Assembly (NCBI GenBank): GCA_907164885.2 | Contig: OU015495.1 | Location: 102,252,622-102,316,621, forward strand | From: Dolomedes plantarius | Taxonomy: Eukaryota > Arthropoda > Arachnida > Araneae > Dolomedidae | Direction: 5' to 3' | DNA length: 64,000 bases | Shown: one piece after another, positions 40,236 through 53,098 of the stretch | Layout: every line of letters begins with the position of its first letter | Numbering within the stretch: position 1 is the stretch's first letter | The notes under the pieces: generated by a model | The model's input: the letters and a program-made list of their open reading frames with translations, nothing else | What the model was told of the DNA's origin: nothing | The model's database searches: none | Position numbers and translations under genes: made by a program

Positions 40236-42194
40236 TAAATTCCGGCTGTAAATATATAGGCTCGAAATCTATACGGTGAAGGATATGACTGCTCTTACTT
40301 TTTTACTGAACTGTAATTTCATGGAGCAGTATCCTTTAGAATTGGTAATATATAACATAAAAAAATATGAAGTATAGAGATCTATAATGCTAAATTTGCA
40401 ATGTCATTGATGCTTAAGCACAAGATCATACAGCATTGCTCATTTAAGTATGTGAACATATATCCTTAAAAAATTTTAAATTGTACATTTCAGCTAGAAA
40501 GAAATAATGCTTTGTTAGAATGTAGCTTAAATGATAGGTTACGTCCCTTTAAAATGTCATATTCTTTTTCAAAAGTCATGAGAAAAATAGGTTTACATAA
40601 TAAAGGTTGCGCAGCATTATAAGCTTAATATAAGGCAAACTTTAAGTTAAAATGTGAGCTAATTTCTTTTTAATTAGGATAAAAATAGAAATTTTTACAG
40701 AAACTTTTGAAGCTTAGTTGTTTAGGAGTTATTCAAAAACTAAGTAATAAAAATTTAAATACTACTACATAAAAACTACCCTTGATATAAAATATTGGAT
40801 TATATAAATTATAATTTTCTAAAAAATTATTTTCTTAATATGAAATAAAACTAATAGTTTGTTTTTATTTACCTTTATCACTTAAACAGCAGAATTTCTA
40901 GCATAAAAATACTACCTTTAAAATAAAGTTCTTCGTGAATAATATTACTACTATACAGTTATTTATTAAAATTTTTAATTTGTAGGAAAATACCCTTTCT
41001 CTATTACCTTAACAAAAATGCACAATGCAATCAGAAGGAATATACTGAATAACTGTTTCAATAACCTATCGACTGAAAAACTAAAAATATGAGAGATAAA
41101 AATTTATCAGAAATTTAAATTCATAAAGATGCAGTATCAGAGAATTTCTCCTATTAAGGCTGTAAAATTTTTTAATTTAAAAAGTTATTGCGAAGAGGCA
41201 GGGAAAGGTTTTACAGGAAGAAAAAAATTTAAAGTAAATATAATAAAGACGGGTATTTTAAGTATAAATAATTATACGTGTGTAATTTTATTTACACATA
41301 ATGTGTAGACATATATCCGATTACGAGAACAAAGTGGGCTTATAACAGAGCAATAGCGATGAATGAAATACAATGAAAAATAATATTAATTTTTAATGCA
41401 ACAAAATTACAACTTGATCTATATTATATTGATCTATATTGATCTATATCTGTATCTTAACTTAGGAAACAGTAAGCTTCATTTTTAATATTTTATGCTT
41501 ACAGGTGATAAAACCCATGCCTAAATACGTTGACTATTTTGTGCTGAACCTACTTATTCATAATGGTTAAAGTTTCACCTATTATTCATTCATTACTGAT
41601 ATTTGTTCTATTTATGTGTCTCTGTTTTCCTCTCTTGTTAACGTTTGTTTAGTGAAAGGAAGTTATTTCACTGACAACTATTTTTAAAACGAGAGAATGA
41701 ATTTATAATTCCATGATTCAATCTGTTTCTTTTCCTCAGTTATCTTAATAATACATTTTTAATTATGAGGAAACAAGTTACATTTTCCATTATATATGTA
41801 ATGTGAATATAGATAGAAGAAAAGTAGGAAGGCATGTGGTTGCATAAAATATATAAATACGAAGACACAGCGATCGGGAATTTTCATGGAAATGGGAAGA
41901 AATATTAAGTTTAAGGGATATTTCCTTAGACTAGCAATTTCAAAGAAAGTTTTCAAACGTTTAGGAACTGGAATGAAGTATACTTTGAAGATAAAATTAC
42001 GTGTTACCAATATGAGTGAACATCAAGTTATGCAATAGATCGATATATTTGCATATAAAAAATGTATTTTGTTGAAAATACTTCAATGAAAGATTCAACT
42101 CAGCTTGTACTAAATAACAACTCAGGTGTGTAAGTATATTTTATTAATTAAATTTTAACATTATGTAGTATTTCCGAAATTAATTTTGGATTAT

Positions 42195-42196
<2 letters not shown>
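40236..42196. other. AT-rich unassigned sequence
   Basis: No supported feature; the 83-codon minus-strand frame at 41759-42010 is unsupported. Confidence 0.55.

Positions 42197-42236
<40 letters not shown>
42197..42236. repeat. (AT)n microsatellite
   Basis: Pure alternating AT, about 38 bp. Confidence 0.95.
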
Positions 42237-42239
<3 letters not shown>

Positions 42240-43174
42240 TGTTTTGAATAAATAAAATAACAGATCTCATGAGTGATTATTATCCGTCATAGGAGAACTT
42301 AACTTATTAATGAATGGGAAACATAATACATAAATAGAAAAAAAAAATTTTAAATAGAGAGTTCATAATATTTTTAAACAATATTTTTTATTATTTTTAA
42401 GCTATATTCCCAATAATCCTATTGTCATCTGAAAAAGAAGAGAATTAATTTAAATATTTGCAAATATTACTACACGCATTTATACAGACTACTGCCTTTA
42501 TAAGTGAATGTATTGGTTTAATGGACTACAAAATATTTCCATTCCCAAATTTTCTTCCTATAAGATAAAGAAAGCAATTAGTAAAAATAATTCAGTAATT
42601 AGTTAATTATTATACCGATTTGAAAACTCATAACACGGAACTTTTAAGTCACAAAGAACCGTTTATCAACGAATGGTTTCAAGTTACCATAACCCAAGAT
42701 GACCTTTGTATTTCTAGGATATATTTTTCACTGCAAAAATTATGTTCCTATGATAAAAATTATATGCATTTAAATATGTTTACATAGTATGCTAAAATAG
42801 TTCTGATGCACATGTCCATGATTACACCATTAGTTTTGCGACTGCCTCAGCTTGAAGTTTGACTGTAAAAGTCGTTTTTCTGCATGGATGCTTTTGTAAA
42901 TGGAAAACATCTTCAGTGCTCTTCCTGAATGAGGGAGAGGATTTTAGTCCTTTTTCTGTCTAAACGTTTAGCTAAAACAAATTCACATGTACATACGTTT
43001 GCCTATAATGGCATAGAATTACTTAATTACTATGTTATGTAAGGAGTTTCAGCAAAATAAAATAGTAGAATGAAAAGAAAGATCGTAAATATGTTTTGAT
43101 TACAAATGGGTATTTTTGTGGTATTTATACATTTTTCACAGATCATCATTCATCATTCTAAGTGATTCACTTAG

Positions 43175-43179
<5 letters not shown>
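42237..43179. other. AT-rich unassigned sequence
   Basis: Contains the small palindrome ATTCTAAGTG-ATT-CACTTAGAAT at 43155-43177. Otherwise nothing recognised. Confidence 0.5.

Positions 43180-43219
<40 letters not shown>
43180..43219. repeat. (AT)n microsatellite
   Basis: Pure alternating AT immediately after the 23-bp palindrome. Confidence 0.95.
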
Positions 43220-43220
<1 letters not shown>

Positions 43221-46169
43221 TTGAGAGGTGAGAATTTTGCATAATGTATAGATATCAGAAAAAAAAAGAATGCTTGATAACCTCGGTTAAGTTGTTTTCA
43301 TAAACAATCATAATGTGTGCAAAGAAACAACTTTTACAGGCAAAACACAAAACTTTCAAACTTAGGGAGTGGGAAAAAAAAAAGCTTTTGGGGATGTACC
43401 TTCCATTTTTTATCTCTTTCTAACCAATTCTGTAAATATATCACTAGATGAACTTCTGCATCATCTTTTCATAAGCAATTAGGGTTTCATTCTTAATTTG
43501 TATCACTGAAAAGAGATTTGTTCATTTAGAGTGATTAACTGCTTCAAAGGCGAGTTATGAGTGGAGGGCCTCCACTTAAATCTACCGTTAATGTTATGCT
43601 ATTCTCGCGAAGTAATTTTGTAACTAGAAAAATTGTTTAAATGCAATATTTTGAATCTTTTTATTTTATTCCATTCATTTATTCTATCTGTTTTGCTCGT
43701 ATTTCTAAATATTTCATGTAAGGATTAGAAGATGAAGCTAAATACCTCCAAGATTCCTTTGGTTTGGAATATTTTTTGCGAAAAATGCTCAGTGATTTGT
43801 CAAAGATTTAAACTTACTATTTACATTCCCTAAAGGATCTGTCTCTCAGGTTTTAATAAATAAATATGTGATAACAGGTTTCTTATACATTTTTCTTTTG
43901 TTTTTCTACATTTTCATATACCTTATTGATTATTTAGGTGTATGAACAGTTCAACACTTATGATTATGAGTTACAGTTAAATAATGCATCATATAGAATG
44001 AGGAAACATCTAAACCTAGAAAAGTTATTTATCAGAGCAATAATCTTCTATGTAGAAGGGAACTTGATTGTATCACGAATATAATAACTTCAGATGTATA
44101 AACAAACATCTGAATCTGATCTATAAATTAACCTGATAAAAATTTATATATTAAAGTTTTTTTGCTGTTCTGTATTACAAAAACAAAAAGGAACAAGTTC
44201 AAGTATAAATTTTTTAACCTTACTAATTGGACCTGCACTCTAAGAACTCTTCATTTTGTTCAAATAATGTTAATGATTCATTGAATTTCAAATACGCTTT
44301 TTCCAAGTTATCTGGGCAGTTGAACCCAAGATTTTCTGTCTTCAGAAGAGATGGGTTAGATTTCACCCACAAGCCGTATTATGATTCTTTTGAATTAAAT
44401 TTATGAAGTATGTATTGTTAACATGTAAATAAGCGTATCACTTAAATTTTATGTATTACATTTCGGAATACACCTATTATTTATGTTGTAATCTGACATT
44501 TAATTTTTTCCTCCGGCATAAAAATCGATGAAGAACCATATCTTAGAATACTAGTTATTTTAAAAATTGCTCTTTAAATCCTGAATTCCCTTATTTATTT
44601 GCCTCTTAAAATACGAAGTTTTATTTCGAATAGAAATAAACAGATAGTAAAATTTATAGCCTAAACTTCCTATATATTCTATTACCATAGATTGTACGTC
44701 ATAAAAATCTCTGTAAAATGGTAATTGCTACCATAAAGTGAGTCTCCAGTCAAACTAAGTCTATTTGATTTAAACGCGTTTTCTTTTCATGTCAATGAAT
44801 CATCTATTTTAGATATATTGTTAAAAACCATTATACTGCATTCGATGTAGCATTTTTTTTAGTTTTTAGCTTTAGAGTAACTTATGAAGTCATTAATTCT
44901 GTCATAAGTATGGTGTCATTTATTGGAGTATGTTGTTGTATTTAATAATGCGAGTCGTATTTTATCGTATTCAATGGGCTCAAGACCTGCTTCAAAAGTC
45001 TATCTCAGCTAAGTACAAAAATTTTTATTAGTATGTCTATCGAAAACATTTTTTTATAAAACATTTTGATTTTCGTAAATATTTTTTCTTTAAATCAATC
45101 TGATAACTCTATTATTTTATGTCATGAAATTTTTTATTGAGCGAGCATATTATGACAAAATTGTTGTGAATATAATATAATTTTGAATAAATAATTTTTA
45201 ATATAAGAAAATAATTTTATATCCTTAAATTGTCTTTAAATTTCTTTTTATACCACTGAATGCATCGGGTAGTTTCAAAATCTTTTACATATAGCAAATA
45301 TTGTCTCTCAACCATTTAGAATGATAAAATAATAAACAAAAATATCAAAAACTCTCTCCAGAATATAAGGTATCTTTTTAAAACTTTTTATCTTAGTGTA
45401 CGTAACATTCGTCTAGACATATCAGTAAATAAAAGAAAAATCAATGAAATAATGAGAAGTAAGTTATTTCATTTTATAATTTCTTTATTTTTCAAGAAAA
45501 TTCAATTACAATAGTATTATTTATAAGATTTATCACTAAAGCAGTTTAAGCTGATATGGAAACTTTATCTACGCGCTGCAAAAACTTTTAAAAGTATCTC
45601 AAAAATTGCAATGACAGGCATTCGATTATATTTCTAGTCACGAAAAAGGAAAAAACAATACCATTAAACAATTATAACATAATGAATAAAGTTGCGTTCC
45701 CAGACTCTCAAAGTTTCTTTAAAATTTCAACAATCATTAAAAATTGTCATACTTTTGCCTTAGACATAAAAAGAAGTACTGTTTCTATTTTCATAATGAT
45801 TATATTTCTTTGCACGCGTTGACCAGAAGTTTATAGTATTCCTAAAAATCACGCATAAGCCTAAAATATTCTCTTTATTTGCTATTTTTTATTCTTTTCC
45901 TACAGAACCATATTTATAACTTAAATTTTTTATAGTTTTGGGATAAATATTATTTTAAGTCTCACTTCAAAATTTGAAAGTTGTGTACTTTTTTTAATAA
46001 TACCTATGACACACAAGCATTCGACGATATTTTTTTCCTAAACAATAATTAGAGCAACACAATGAATTATATTTGGTATAAATACATATTAAACCCCAAC
46101 CATGCAAAAATATATTATTTCCGATTACTTTTTAATATATTTGCTACATATTTTCAATTAATATCTAGC
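43220..46169. other. AT-rich unassigned sequence
   Basis: No supported feature. Confidence 0.6.
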
Positions 46170-48140
46170 ATTTATGTCTGTAAGTAAAAATATCCTCTAT
46201 AACCCTAATCAAAACCATTATAGATTTTAAATATAAGTACTTTTATAGTATTTTTTTCAAAAATCAATTTCAGAGTGAATGCAGTTTTACCATCTATTAT
46301 CAAAAATATCTCTCCACATTGTCCACCTATGTACTATTACAGCTGTGTTTTTTAAATTTTTTAAATGGTGTGACATGTGATGTTTCCAGTGTATTTTTAT
46401 ATATATTCCCATTGATAATGTCAAAAATACCTCTGGATTCTGAAGAAGGCACTTTGATCATTTTTTACACTGTTGACTAAATATTTTGCCCGGAAAAAGT
46501 AGCCTACAAATATCTACTAAATGGTTATACATAAAAAAAAGAAGTTGCTGTGGCAAAATACCTTCCATAATCATAGTCAAAATTTTTTAACATTCATTTC
46601 AGAATATATGTAGTTTTATGGTATATAATCAAAAATATCACTCCACATTATACGTTTATGTAGTATTACGCCTGTGTTTGTAGTACATCTGTTATATGGT
46701 GTGACATATGATACTGTTGATATTCCTATATATATATTCCCATGAATTTGTAAAAATGTACTAATTTTCTATATATTCCCAATCAAAAATATCACTCCAC
46801 ATTATACGCTAATGTAGTATTACACCTATGTTTGTGATACATCATCTGTTATATGGTGTGACACGTGATAATGTTGATATTCCTATATATTCCCATGGAT
46901 TTTGTATTTTTCTATATATTCCCATGAATAATGTCAAAAATACCCTTAAATTCTGAACAATACACTTAAAAAAATATTCTTTAGTGATGACTAAATATTT
47001 TGCCAGAAAAAAGTAACTTACAAACATCTAACAAACTTAAACGTGTATACGTTGATGCGGCAAAATATCTTCTATAACCATAGTCAAAACGAAATTATAT
47101 ATCATTATTTTACGTAAATTTTTTGGTAAATTTTTCTAACTTTCACTTCAGAGTAAATTTAGGTTTATCGTATATAATCAAAAATATCACTCCACATTCT
47201 ACGCCTGTGTTTGTTATACATCTGTTGTACGCTGAGATATGTGATAGTGCTAATTATTTTTTTATATATACTCCTATAGACAATGTCAAAAAAACTCTGT
47301 ATTCTAAACCAATACAATTTAAAAAACATTTTTTAGTGCTGACTAAATATTTTACCGATAAAAAGTAACTTACAAACACATACTAAACTTAAACGTTTAT
47401 ACATAAGAAAAACATTGCTTTGGCAAAATACCTTCTGTAACCATAGTCAAAACCATTATCTTACGTTAATTTACGTACTTTTTGGTAAATTTTTCTAACA
47501 TTCCTTTCAGAGTAAATGTAGGTTTATCGTATATAATCAAGAATATCATTTAACGTTATCCGCCTGTGTTTGTTTTACATCTGTTGTGATAGTGCTAATT
47601 GTTGTGATAGTCTGATATGTGATAGTGCTAATATTTTTTTATATATTCTCCTATAGATAATGTCAAAAAAACTCTCGATTCTAAACCAACATAATTTTTT
47701 TTATTTCCCGTTGACTAAATATTTTACCAGGAAAAATTAACTTATAAACACATAATAAACGTTTATACATTTAGAAAAAACATTGCTTTGGCAAAATACC
47801 TTCTCTAACCATAGTCAAAACCATTATCTTTCGTTAATTTATGTACTTTTTTGGTAAATTTTTCGAACATTCATTTCACAGTAAATGCAATTTTACCATT
47901 TTTTGTCAAAAATATCATTCCACCTACTCCCTCTATGTACTACTACACATATTTTTGTTATAAGCCTGTTATATGGTGTGCCATGTAATACTGCTAGTGT
48001 ATTTCGATATGTAAATTCACATAGATAATGTTAAAAATATCCCTAAATTCTGAACAATCCATTTTGAAAACATTCTTTTTTAGTGCTGACTAAAATCATT
48101 AACATACCTAATAAAAGGAATTTTTTATACCTAAGGGAAA
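46170..48140. repeat. diverged tandem satellite, unit about 330-375 bp
   Basis: Two anchors recur in the same order. TCAAAAATATCACTCCACAT-like words lie near 46300, 46629, 46783, 47178, 47537 and 47906. TGACTAAATATTTTNCC-like words start near 46474, 46988, 47340, 47712 and 48087. Spacings are mostly 329-395 bp, with one extra internal duplication of about 154 bp (46629 to 46783). Each unit also has GTAACTTACAAAC, CCATAGTCAAAAC and TTTTTGGTAAATTTTTC. About five and a half units are present, visibly diverged. The small open frames inside are not genes. Confidence 0.9.
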
Positions 48141-48179
48141 ATGTTGTTGTGACTTTTATATCATTTTTCCCCCAAAAAA

Positions 48180-48880
48180 GAGAAAAATAACAACTCGCAC
48201 ACCTTACAAACCCAACCAGTCATTTTCATTACCTCACAGCAGAGTTTCAAAGGGACACTGCGATAGACCCACTCGCACGCAGTTTAAAAACTTTTCCCCC
48301 TCTCTCACATCTTCCACCGCATTCCTCCATTACGGATGGAATCCTTGCATTTCTCTTTGTGTCCCAGTTACACAAGCCCCATCCCCCGGTTCATTACCGA
48401 AAGCTCCCTCTGTGTGTGCCTCATTGATTGCGCCCCAGTAATGACAAACATCCCCCACCCCGTAATCGTTCCAAAAGGAAAAATCGTCTGGTGAAGAAGG
48501 GAAATTCGGCGCGAGACTTTTCATTCGATCGATCGTCTGCCGCACACTCCCACAAGTGTCGAAGAACGCAGGTGTCCCGGACACCTGTTTCACACCTTGC
48601 TAATAAAATATAGGGAGGGGCGGAGGAACCCTCTCCACGGCAGATGATGAAAGGGTTGGGAGATGTGGAGTTATTTGCCTGCGAGTTTTGTTAAAATGGG
48701 ACGATTCGGAAGGAGTGGTTTGTTTTCATGCTATGTTCGGTTGTTGTTTTTTTCTTTATTTCTTTCAGAAAGGCGGCATTCATCTGTAAAGCTCGTATTT
48801 GCAGTCTCTGGCATTTGCACTGATTTCAGTCTAATTTCCATTAAGAAAGTTTTAGTTCTCAATAAACAGTTCTAGATGAA
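48180..48880. promoter_or_regulatory. GC-richer regulatory candidate with T-box/E-box palindrome
   Basis: This starts immediately after the satellite array, with a sharp fall in AT content. CAGGTGTCCCGGACACCTG (48569-48587) is a 19-bp palindrome, imperfect only at its centre. It holds two CAGGTG E-boxes and two AGGTGT T-box-type half-sites, and is followed at once by TTTCACACCTT (48588-48598), a further T-box-type half-site. CGATCGATCG lies near 48527. Opposing open frames (48330-48593 minus, 48428-48613 plus) overlap and show no domains. Promoter, enhancer and undetected exon are all possible. Confidence 0.4.
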
Positions 48881-48985
48881 GAAAAGAATATCTCGCTTTT
48901 TTTAAATAGTTAGAAATACCCTGTTAATCTTTTGAAGGATATAAGTAATGCTCTATTGATACGGAGTTAAAGCTACATTTGAATT

Positions 48986-48987
<2 letters not shown>
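48881..48987. other. AT-rich spacer
   Basis: Ends in GCTACATTTGAATTTATTA, a motif repeated at about 49268 before the second AT tract. Confidence 0.5.

Positions 48988-49078
<91 letters not shown>
48988..49078. repeat. (TA)n microsatellite
   Basis: Pure alternating tract of about 90 bp. Confidence 0.97.
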
Positions 49079-49079
<1 letters not shown>

Positions 49080-49157
49080 GTGGCTTGGTACAAGCAGTGC
49101 CTAAGTCAGTTTACAACAAGATAACTTTGTTTGCTTTTGTCTCTTTAAAAGAAAATG

Positions 49158-49248
49158 TTTTCAATGTAAGAAGTACTTAAATCTGTCCGATGCTTTAAAA
49201 GTGTTTTCTAAACCATCGTACAGACTTGAGTACTTCTTACATTGAAAA
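49158..49248. ncRNA. pre-miRNA-like hairpin, 35-nt arms with 21-nt loop
   Basis: The arms 49158-49192 and 49214-49248 are reverse complements at 32 of 35 positions. TTTTCAATGTAAGAAGTACT opens the first arm, and its exact complement AGTACTTCTTACATTGAAAA closes the second. One of the three differences would be a G-U pair if the plus strand were transcribed. The total length of 91 nt, stem length and loop size fit an animal miRNA precursor, although very high pairing also fits a small palindromic transposon. I do not recognise a known mature miRNA seed. The strand is undetermined. Confidence 0.4.
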
Positions 49249-49281
49249 TAATATTTTATATATATAAGTTACATTGGAATT

Positions 49282-49288
49282 TATTATA

Positions 49289-49377
<89 letters not shown>

Positions 49378-49379
49378 GA
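49282..49379. repeat. (TA)n-(GA)n compound microsatellite
   Basis: (TA)n to 49351 passes directly into (GA)14 at 49352-49379. Confidence 0.97.
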
Positions 49380-49793
49380 TAGATCTCTTAGACCTCTACA
49401 AATTTATTTTTACCTTTATAGAACGTTAGAAGGTCTTAAACAAAACAGTGGAAATTACTTTTATTATAACATTGATTTTTGCTTTAAAGTTTTTTTTTTG
49501 TAATTGCATGTGTCTTTAAAATGTGAAACAACTATAATCTTCCTTTAGCTGAAGAAAATTAACTTAAAAAGGTTTATAATAGCTTTAGGAAAACTTTATG
49601 TATAACTGTTTTAACTATAATAGTTTTCCTGGTTACCTGAAATGTTGTAGCTGAACACATGTGTGTGCGTGAAAAATTACACGTATGTAATACTTTGAGT
49701 ACAATGAGAAAGGTCAAATTATTAAAATATTTAAACTTTTAAATGGTAATTTATACAAACATTGAAACACAATGAGCACATTCTAAGAAGAAT
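49380..49793. other. AT-rich unassigned sequence
   Basis: No feature recognised. Confidence 0.5.
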
Positions 49794-50459
49794 GAGACAT
49801 ATAAAACAGTTCTGTAACTGATTCATTCACTGACTGACATACAACGCACAGACCAAACCGCTGGACCTAAAGGGCTAAAATTTTGCATGTCGATTCTTCT
49901 TATACTGTAGGGGTGCACTAAGAGATATTTTTGAAAAATTCTTCTTAGATTTTTTTAAATTAAATTTTTAAGCTGTTTTAGTAACTTTTTTTAAGTTTGC
50001 ATTTAAAATAATAATTTGGGGGTTATAAAATTTATATCACGAGAAAGATCATAAAAATTCCTTTAAAATGACATCTTTTTCGAATCTTTACCTCCATTTT
50101 CTGATTTTTGGTGAACTTTTAAAGATTCATTTTTAGATTTTAATTTATTAAATGCCGATCACGTGATTTCTTTTTCTGGTACTTTAAATAAATTTATCGT
50201 CACGTGCGTAACAACTAAATAGACAAAAAATATTTTTTTTTCTTGCTAATGCGGCAGACGATTGGATATTATTTTGTCTATAAAAATAATCCTTACGATT
50301 TTTTTATAAATATATTTTTTTTACATCAATTGTATACATTGATCGTCATATTTACTATAAATATATATATAGATATATATTTTTTGGCATCAATTGCATA
50401 CATTGACCGTTGTATTTAATTTGATTGTACTCCGTAGCGAAGCGCGGGTTTTCAGCTAG
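49794..50459 (+). mobile_element. non-autonomous Helitron, copy 2 (about 666 bp)
   Basis: Same family as the copy at 23911. CATATAAAACAGTTCTGTAA is near the start, CCAAACCGCTGGACCTAAAG is shared, and the end CGTAGCGAAGCGCGGGTTTT leads to CAGCTAG before T. The 5' terminal TC is decayed. The internal AT tract is short and interrupted (about 50358-50380). There is a deletion of about 160 bp relative to copy 1. No coding sequence. Confidence 0.9.
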
Positions 50460-51897
50460 TATAAACATAAAACAGAGTTTGGTGAATCAATACAGTTCCA
50501 ATTTTGTAAATGAATCCGTAAGCAATCGTGTCCTGTCAAATGCCTAAAAACCTTCGAGATACTTGGGGCATCTAGTACAAGCGTTTTCACCCAGAGTTGT
50601 CAATATCTCGTCTTTGTATAAGAAATTTAACTGCTTTGTAGTCTTTATTACGTCTAAAATTAGACCAAAGTCTTGACAAACAAAATACCATGTGCTTTAG
50701 TGGTATTGGAAGACCAACTTGCCTTTTTTCCATCTAAGATGGGAGCTTTTCTGCTGTTGTCGATTCTGCAATGTTCAGATATCCATTGAAAGAAATTTTG
50801 CCCTTAAGTTCTTTTATGACCTGCATTCCTACAACACGGGAATTTTCATTTAGGTGATTACGATTTCGGGCCTATAAATCCGATTTGAAGTTGAAGAGAA
50901 TAATGGAACTGTCGAAAGTGGATCTAAGATCCGAAAGCTACTAGAAGGCCACGTAAATTACATCAAATGATGTATAATTTCTCATAAGCAGGTAAAAGTT
51001 TAAAACATCACAGAACTCCATCCTTGGATATTTTCCAACATGAAACCATCGGTACAGACAGATAGTTAAAATTTTTGGAACATAAAATGTGACAGGATAA
51101 GTCTTAACACACATGCAGCATACGTAGGTAAAACGCAAATCCCACAAATTTATGAATATATACATGTTATTTCCTATAATTGTACTTGCGTGCAGCATTT
51201 TATGTGGTCTTGGGAATTAGTAGTTCTTCAAACAGTCAGTAATGTTAACAATTAATTTAAGTTTTATTGCCTTTCATAACTGGGTAACAAATGAATATGT
51301 ATGTATTAAAATCAAGCATATTTCCAAATGGTGACGGCATGCATTGTAGAGTTGAATCTCAATCTCCATAAATCTTCCAGCCAAGGTAACGTGATTCGAG
51401 GGGGTGAGTAAAATAGATGAACATGATAATAGGTTACAACACCCTGTCCTGTTAGATACAATTGATAAAAAATGTTCGAACTGGGTTTAAATATTCCATT
51501 AGTGAAATTTCTTACATTATTGAAAATTTTAAGGACATAAAAATATGTACTACATTCTAACTTTTAAACAGTAACTTCGCAAACGTGTCCAACAGCACAA
51601 TAGCTTTCTGGACAAAAGTTACATAAGTTATATTACTACTGTTGCCTTGTTGGGTTATTAAAGGGGATTTATTTTTCATAATAAAGAAACCATGGTTTTA
51701 TGTGCTAAAAGAGGCATATTTGTATTTTATCAATATTTATCAATACCTTTTCATCATTTTTTCACCAACATATAATAACCATTTTATGATAGCAGTGGAA
51801 ACCTGTGTGTTACAAAGTGATAAATATGTTATCACATTGTAATACAAAGTAATTTTTGCGAGGAAGTTTATCTTGTCAATCAACTAAAATTTCATTA
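50460..51897. other. unassigned sequence
   Basis: 50500-50940 is less AT-rich and has higher complexity than most of the window, but I cannot read a coherent protein in it. The 85-codon minus-strand frame at 50941-51198 shows no recognised domain. Confidence 0.45.
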
Positions 51898-52084
51898 GTT
51901 CTTTGGTTTGGTTTGTCTTTGGATTGCTAGGGTCATGTTTTGCTACATAAGGGCTAATTTGACCGGGACCTACTTCATAAAGCCGATTCCAAACGGCTAC
52001 AAACCACCATGCCAATTGTGGACTTGAACCCACAGACTCTGGAACCGAAGGCCAGCACCCTAGCAATTAGGCCATCACACGGCT
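51898..52084 (-). mobile_element. tRNA-derived SINE family A, copy 3
   Basis: On the minus strand the head reads GGCCTAATTGCTAGGGTGCT, followed by the B-box-like GGGTTCAAGTCC, then AGCCGTTTGGAATCGGCTTT, and a tail with CTAATTAGC-like CAAATTAGCCC and CAAACCAAACC. It is closely related to the copies at 30250 and 54145. Target duplication is unclear. The 60-codon frame in it is a by-product. Confidence 0.9.
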
Positions 52085-53098
52085 CTTTATTCTTTAAAAT
52101 ATGAAATATTTGCAGTACATGTTTGTATACACAAAAAAAGTACCATCGCTTTAAGCGTTCATACAGCTGTTTGAATTTATTGATTTAAAGCGGTTACCAG
52201 TATATAATACTATAACCCCACAAAACCATTTCTTCACAAGTGAGTATGGTTTAAACTCATGTATGTACTGAGATTGTTACCCAACTACATCATATATATT
52301 GTTAAAATTTTCAAAAGAGAACTATAGGTAGAAAAAGTTTTTCTTTCAAATGAATAGAGCATTCTTTCTTTCGTGTATAGTCCTCTAAACCTTTTTTTTT
52401 TCAAAAGCCAGAATTTTGGTTTTAAAATAAACACCACTATAATTGAATCGCAACTTAATAGTACAATATAAAGGTTTTCGATTTTACCCTTAAAATAAAT
52501 ATGAAAGACAAAAAAAAACTACTATTTTACAGTTTACTTTGCTAGCATAAAATGAACAATCTCATTGGATGTATATTAAGTTAATCTTGATTAAAATGCA
52601 CCATAATTTATAGTAAACTACTAGTACTATAACTATAGCACTATACTACTAGTACTACTAGTACTACACTTATAGTACACTTCATGTATATAGAAATTTT
52701 GAACCTATAATGCTTGCTGTGAAAATTTTTGTTGTTTTTAGTCATCATTTTAATTTTTCATTTAAAAAGTAGAAATTTTTGATACAAGGCTGAAAAAGTA
52801 GAAATTTTTGATACAAGGCTGAAAAAGTAGACTATTTTTCGTCTTATATCGAATAATTATATGAATTTAGTCTCCAAAAATGTTTACAAAATTCAGGAGG
52901 GAATAATCTTCACGTGTACTTTTGAAGAAATCAGTTTTTCTTTAAGATTTTAGAGCAACGCAACACCTTTAACTGCCAAATTGCTTGTTGAGTGTGTATG
53001 TAAAGCATTTTCTACCTCTGTATCCTTAACTTCTAACTTTCAGTTGAGTTAGGGTATTATATATCAGTAATTATAGAATTTAGAACTGTATTTTGTAT
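52085..53098. other. AT-rich sequence with minor tandem repeats
   Basis: ACTAGTACT-type simple repeat at about 52618-52675, and a 29-bp direct repeat listed separately. No gene recognised. Confidence 0.5.
52769..52832. repeat. 29-bp tandem repeat, about 2.2 copies
   Basis: The unit starting GTAGAAATTTTTGATACAAG is repeated exactly at 52769 and 52798, followed by a partial third start (GTAGAC). Perfect identity implies recent origin. Confidence 0.92.

Noticed and set aside
46170..48140. CRISPR array
   Set aside because: Repeats are hundreds of bases long, diverged and eukaryotic satellite-like, with no short identical repeats separated by unique spacers.
48330..48613. Opposing 87- and 61-codon frames
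   Set aside because: They overlap antisense to one another in a GC-richer segment where chance frames are longer. No domain recognised.
50500..50940. Coding exon or retrotransposon fragment
   Set aside because: Higher sequence complexity than the surroundings, but no continuous frame or recognised motif on either strand.
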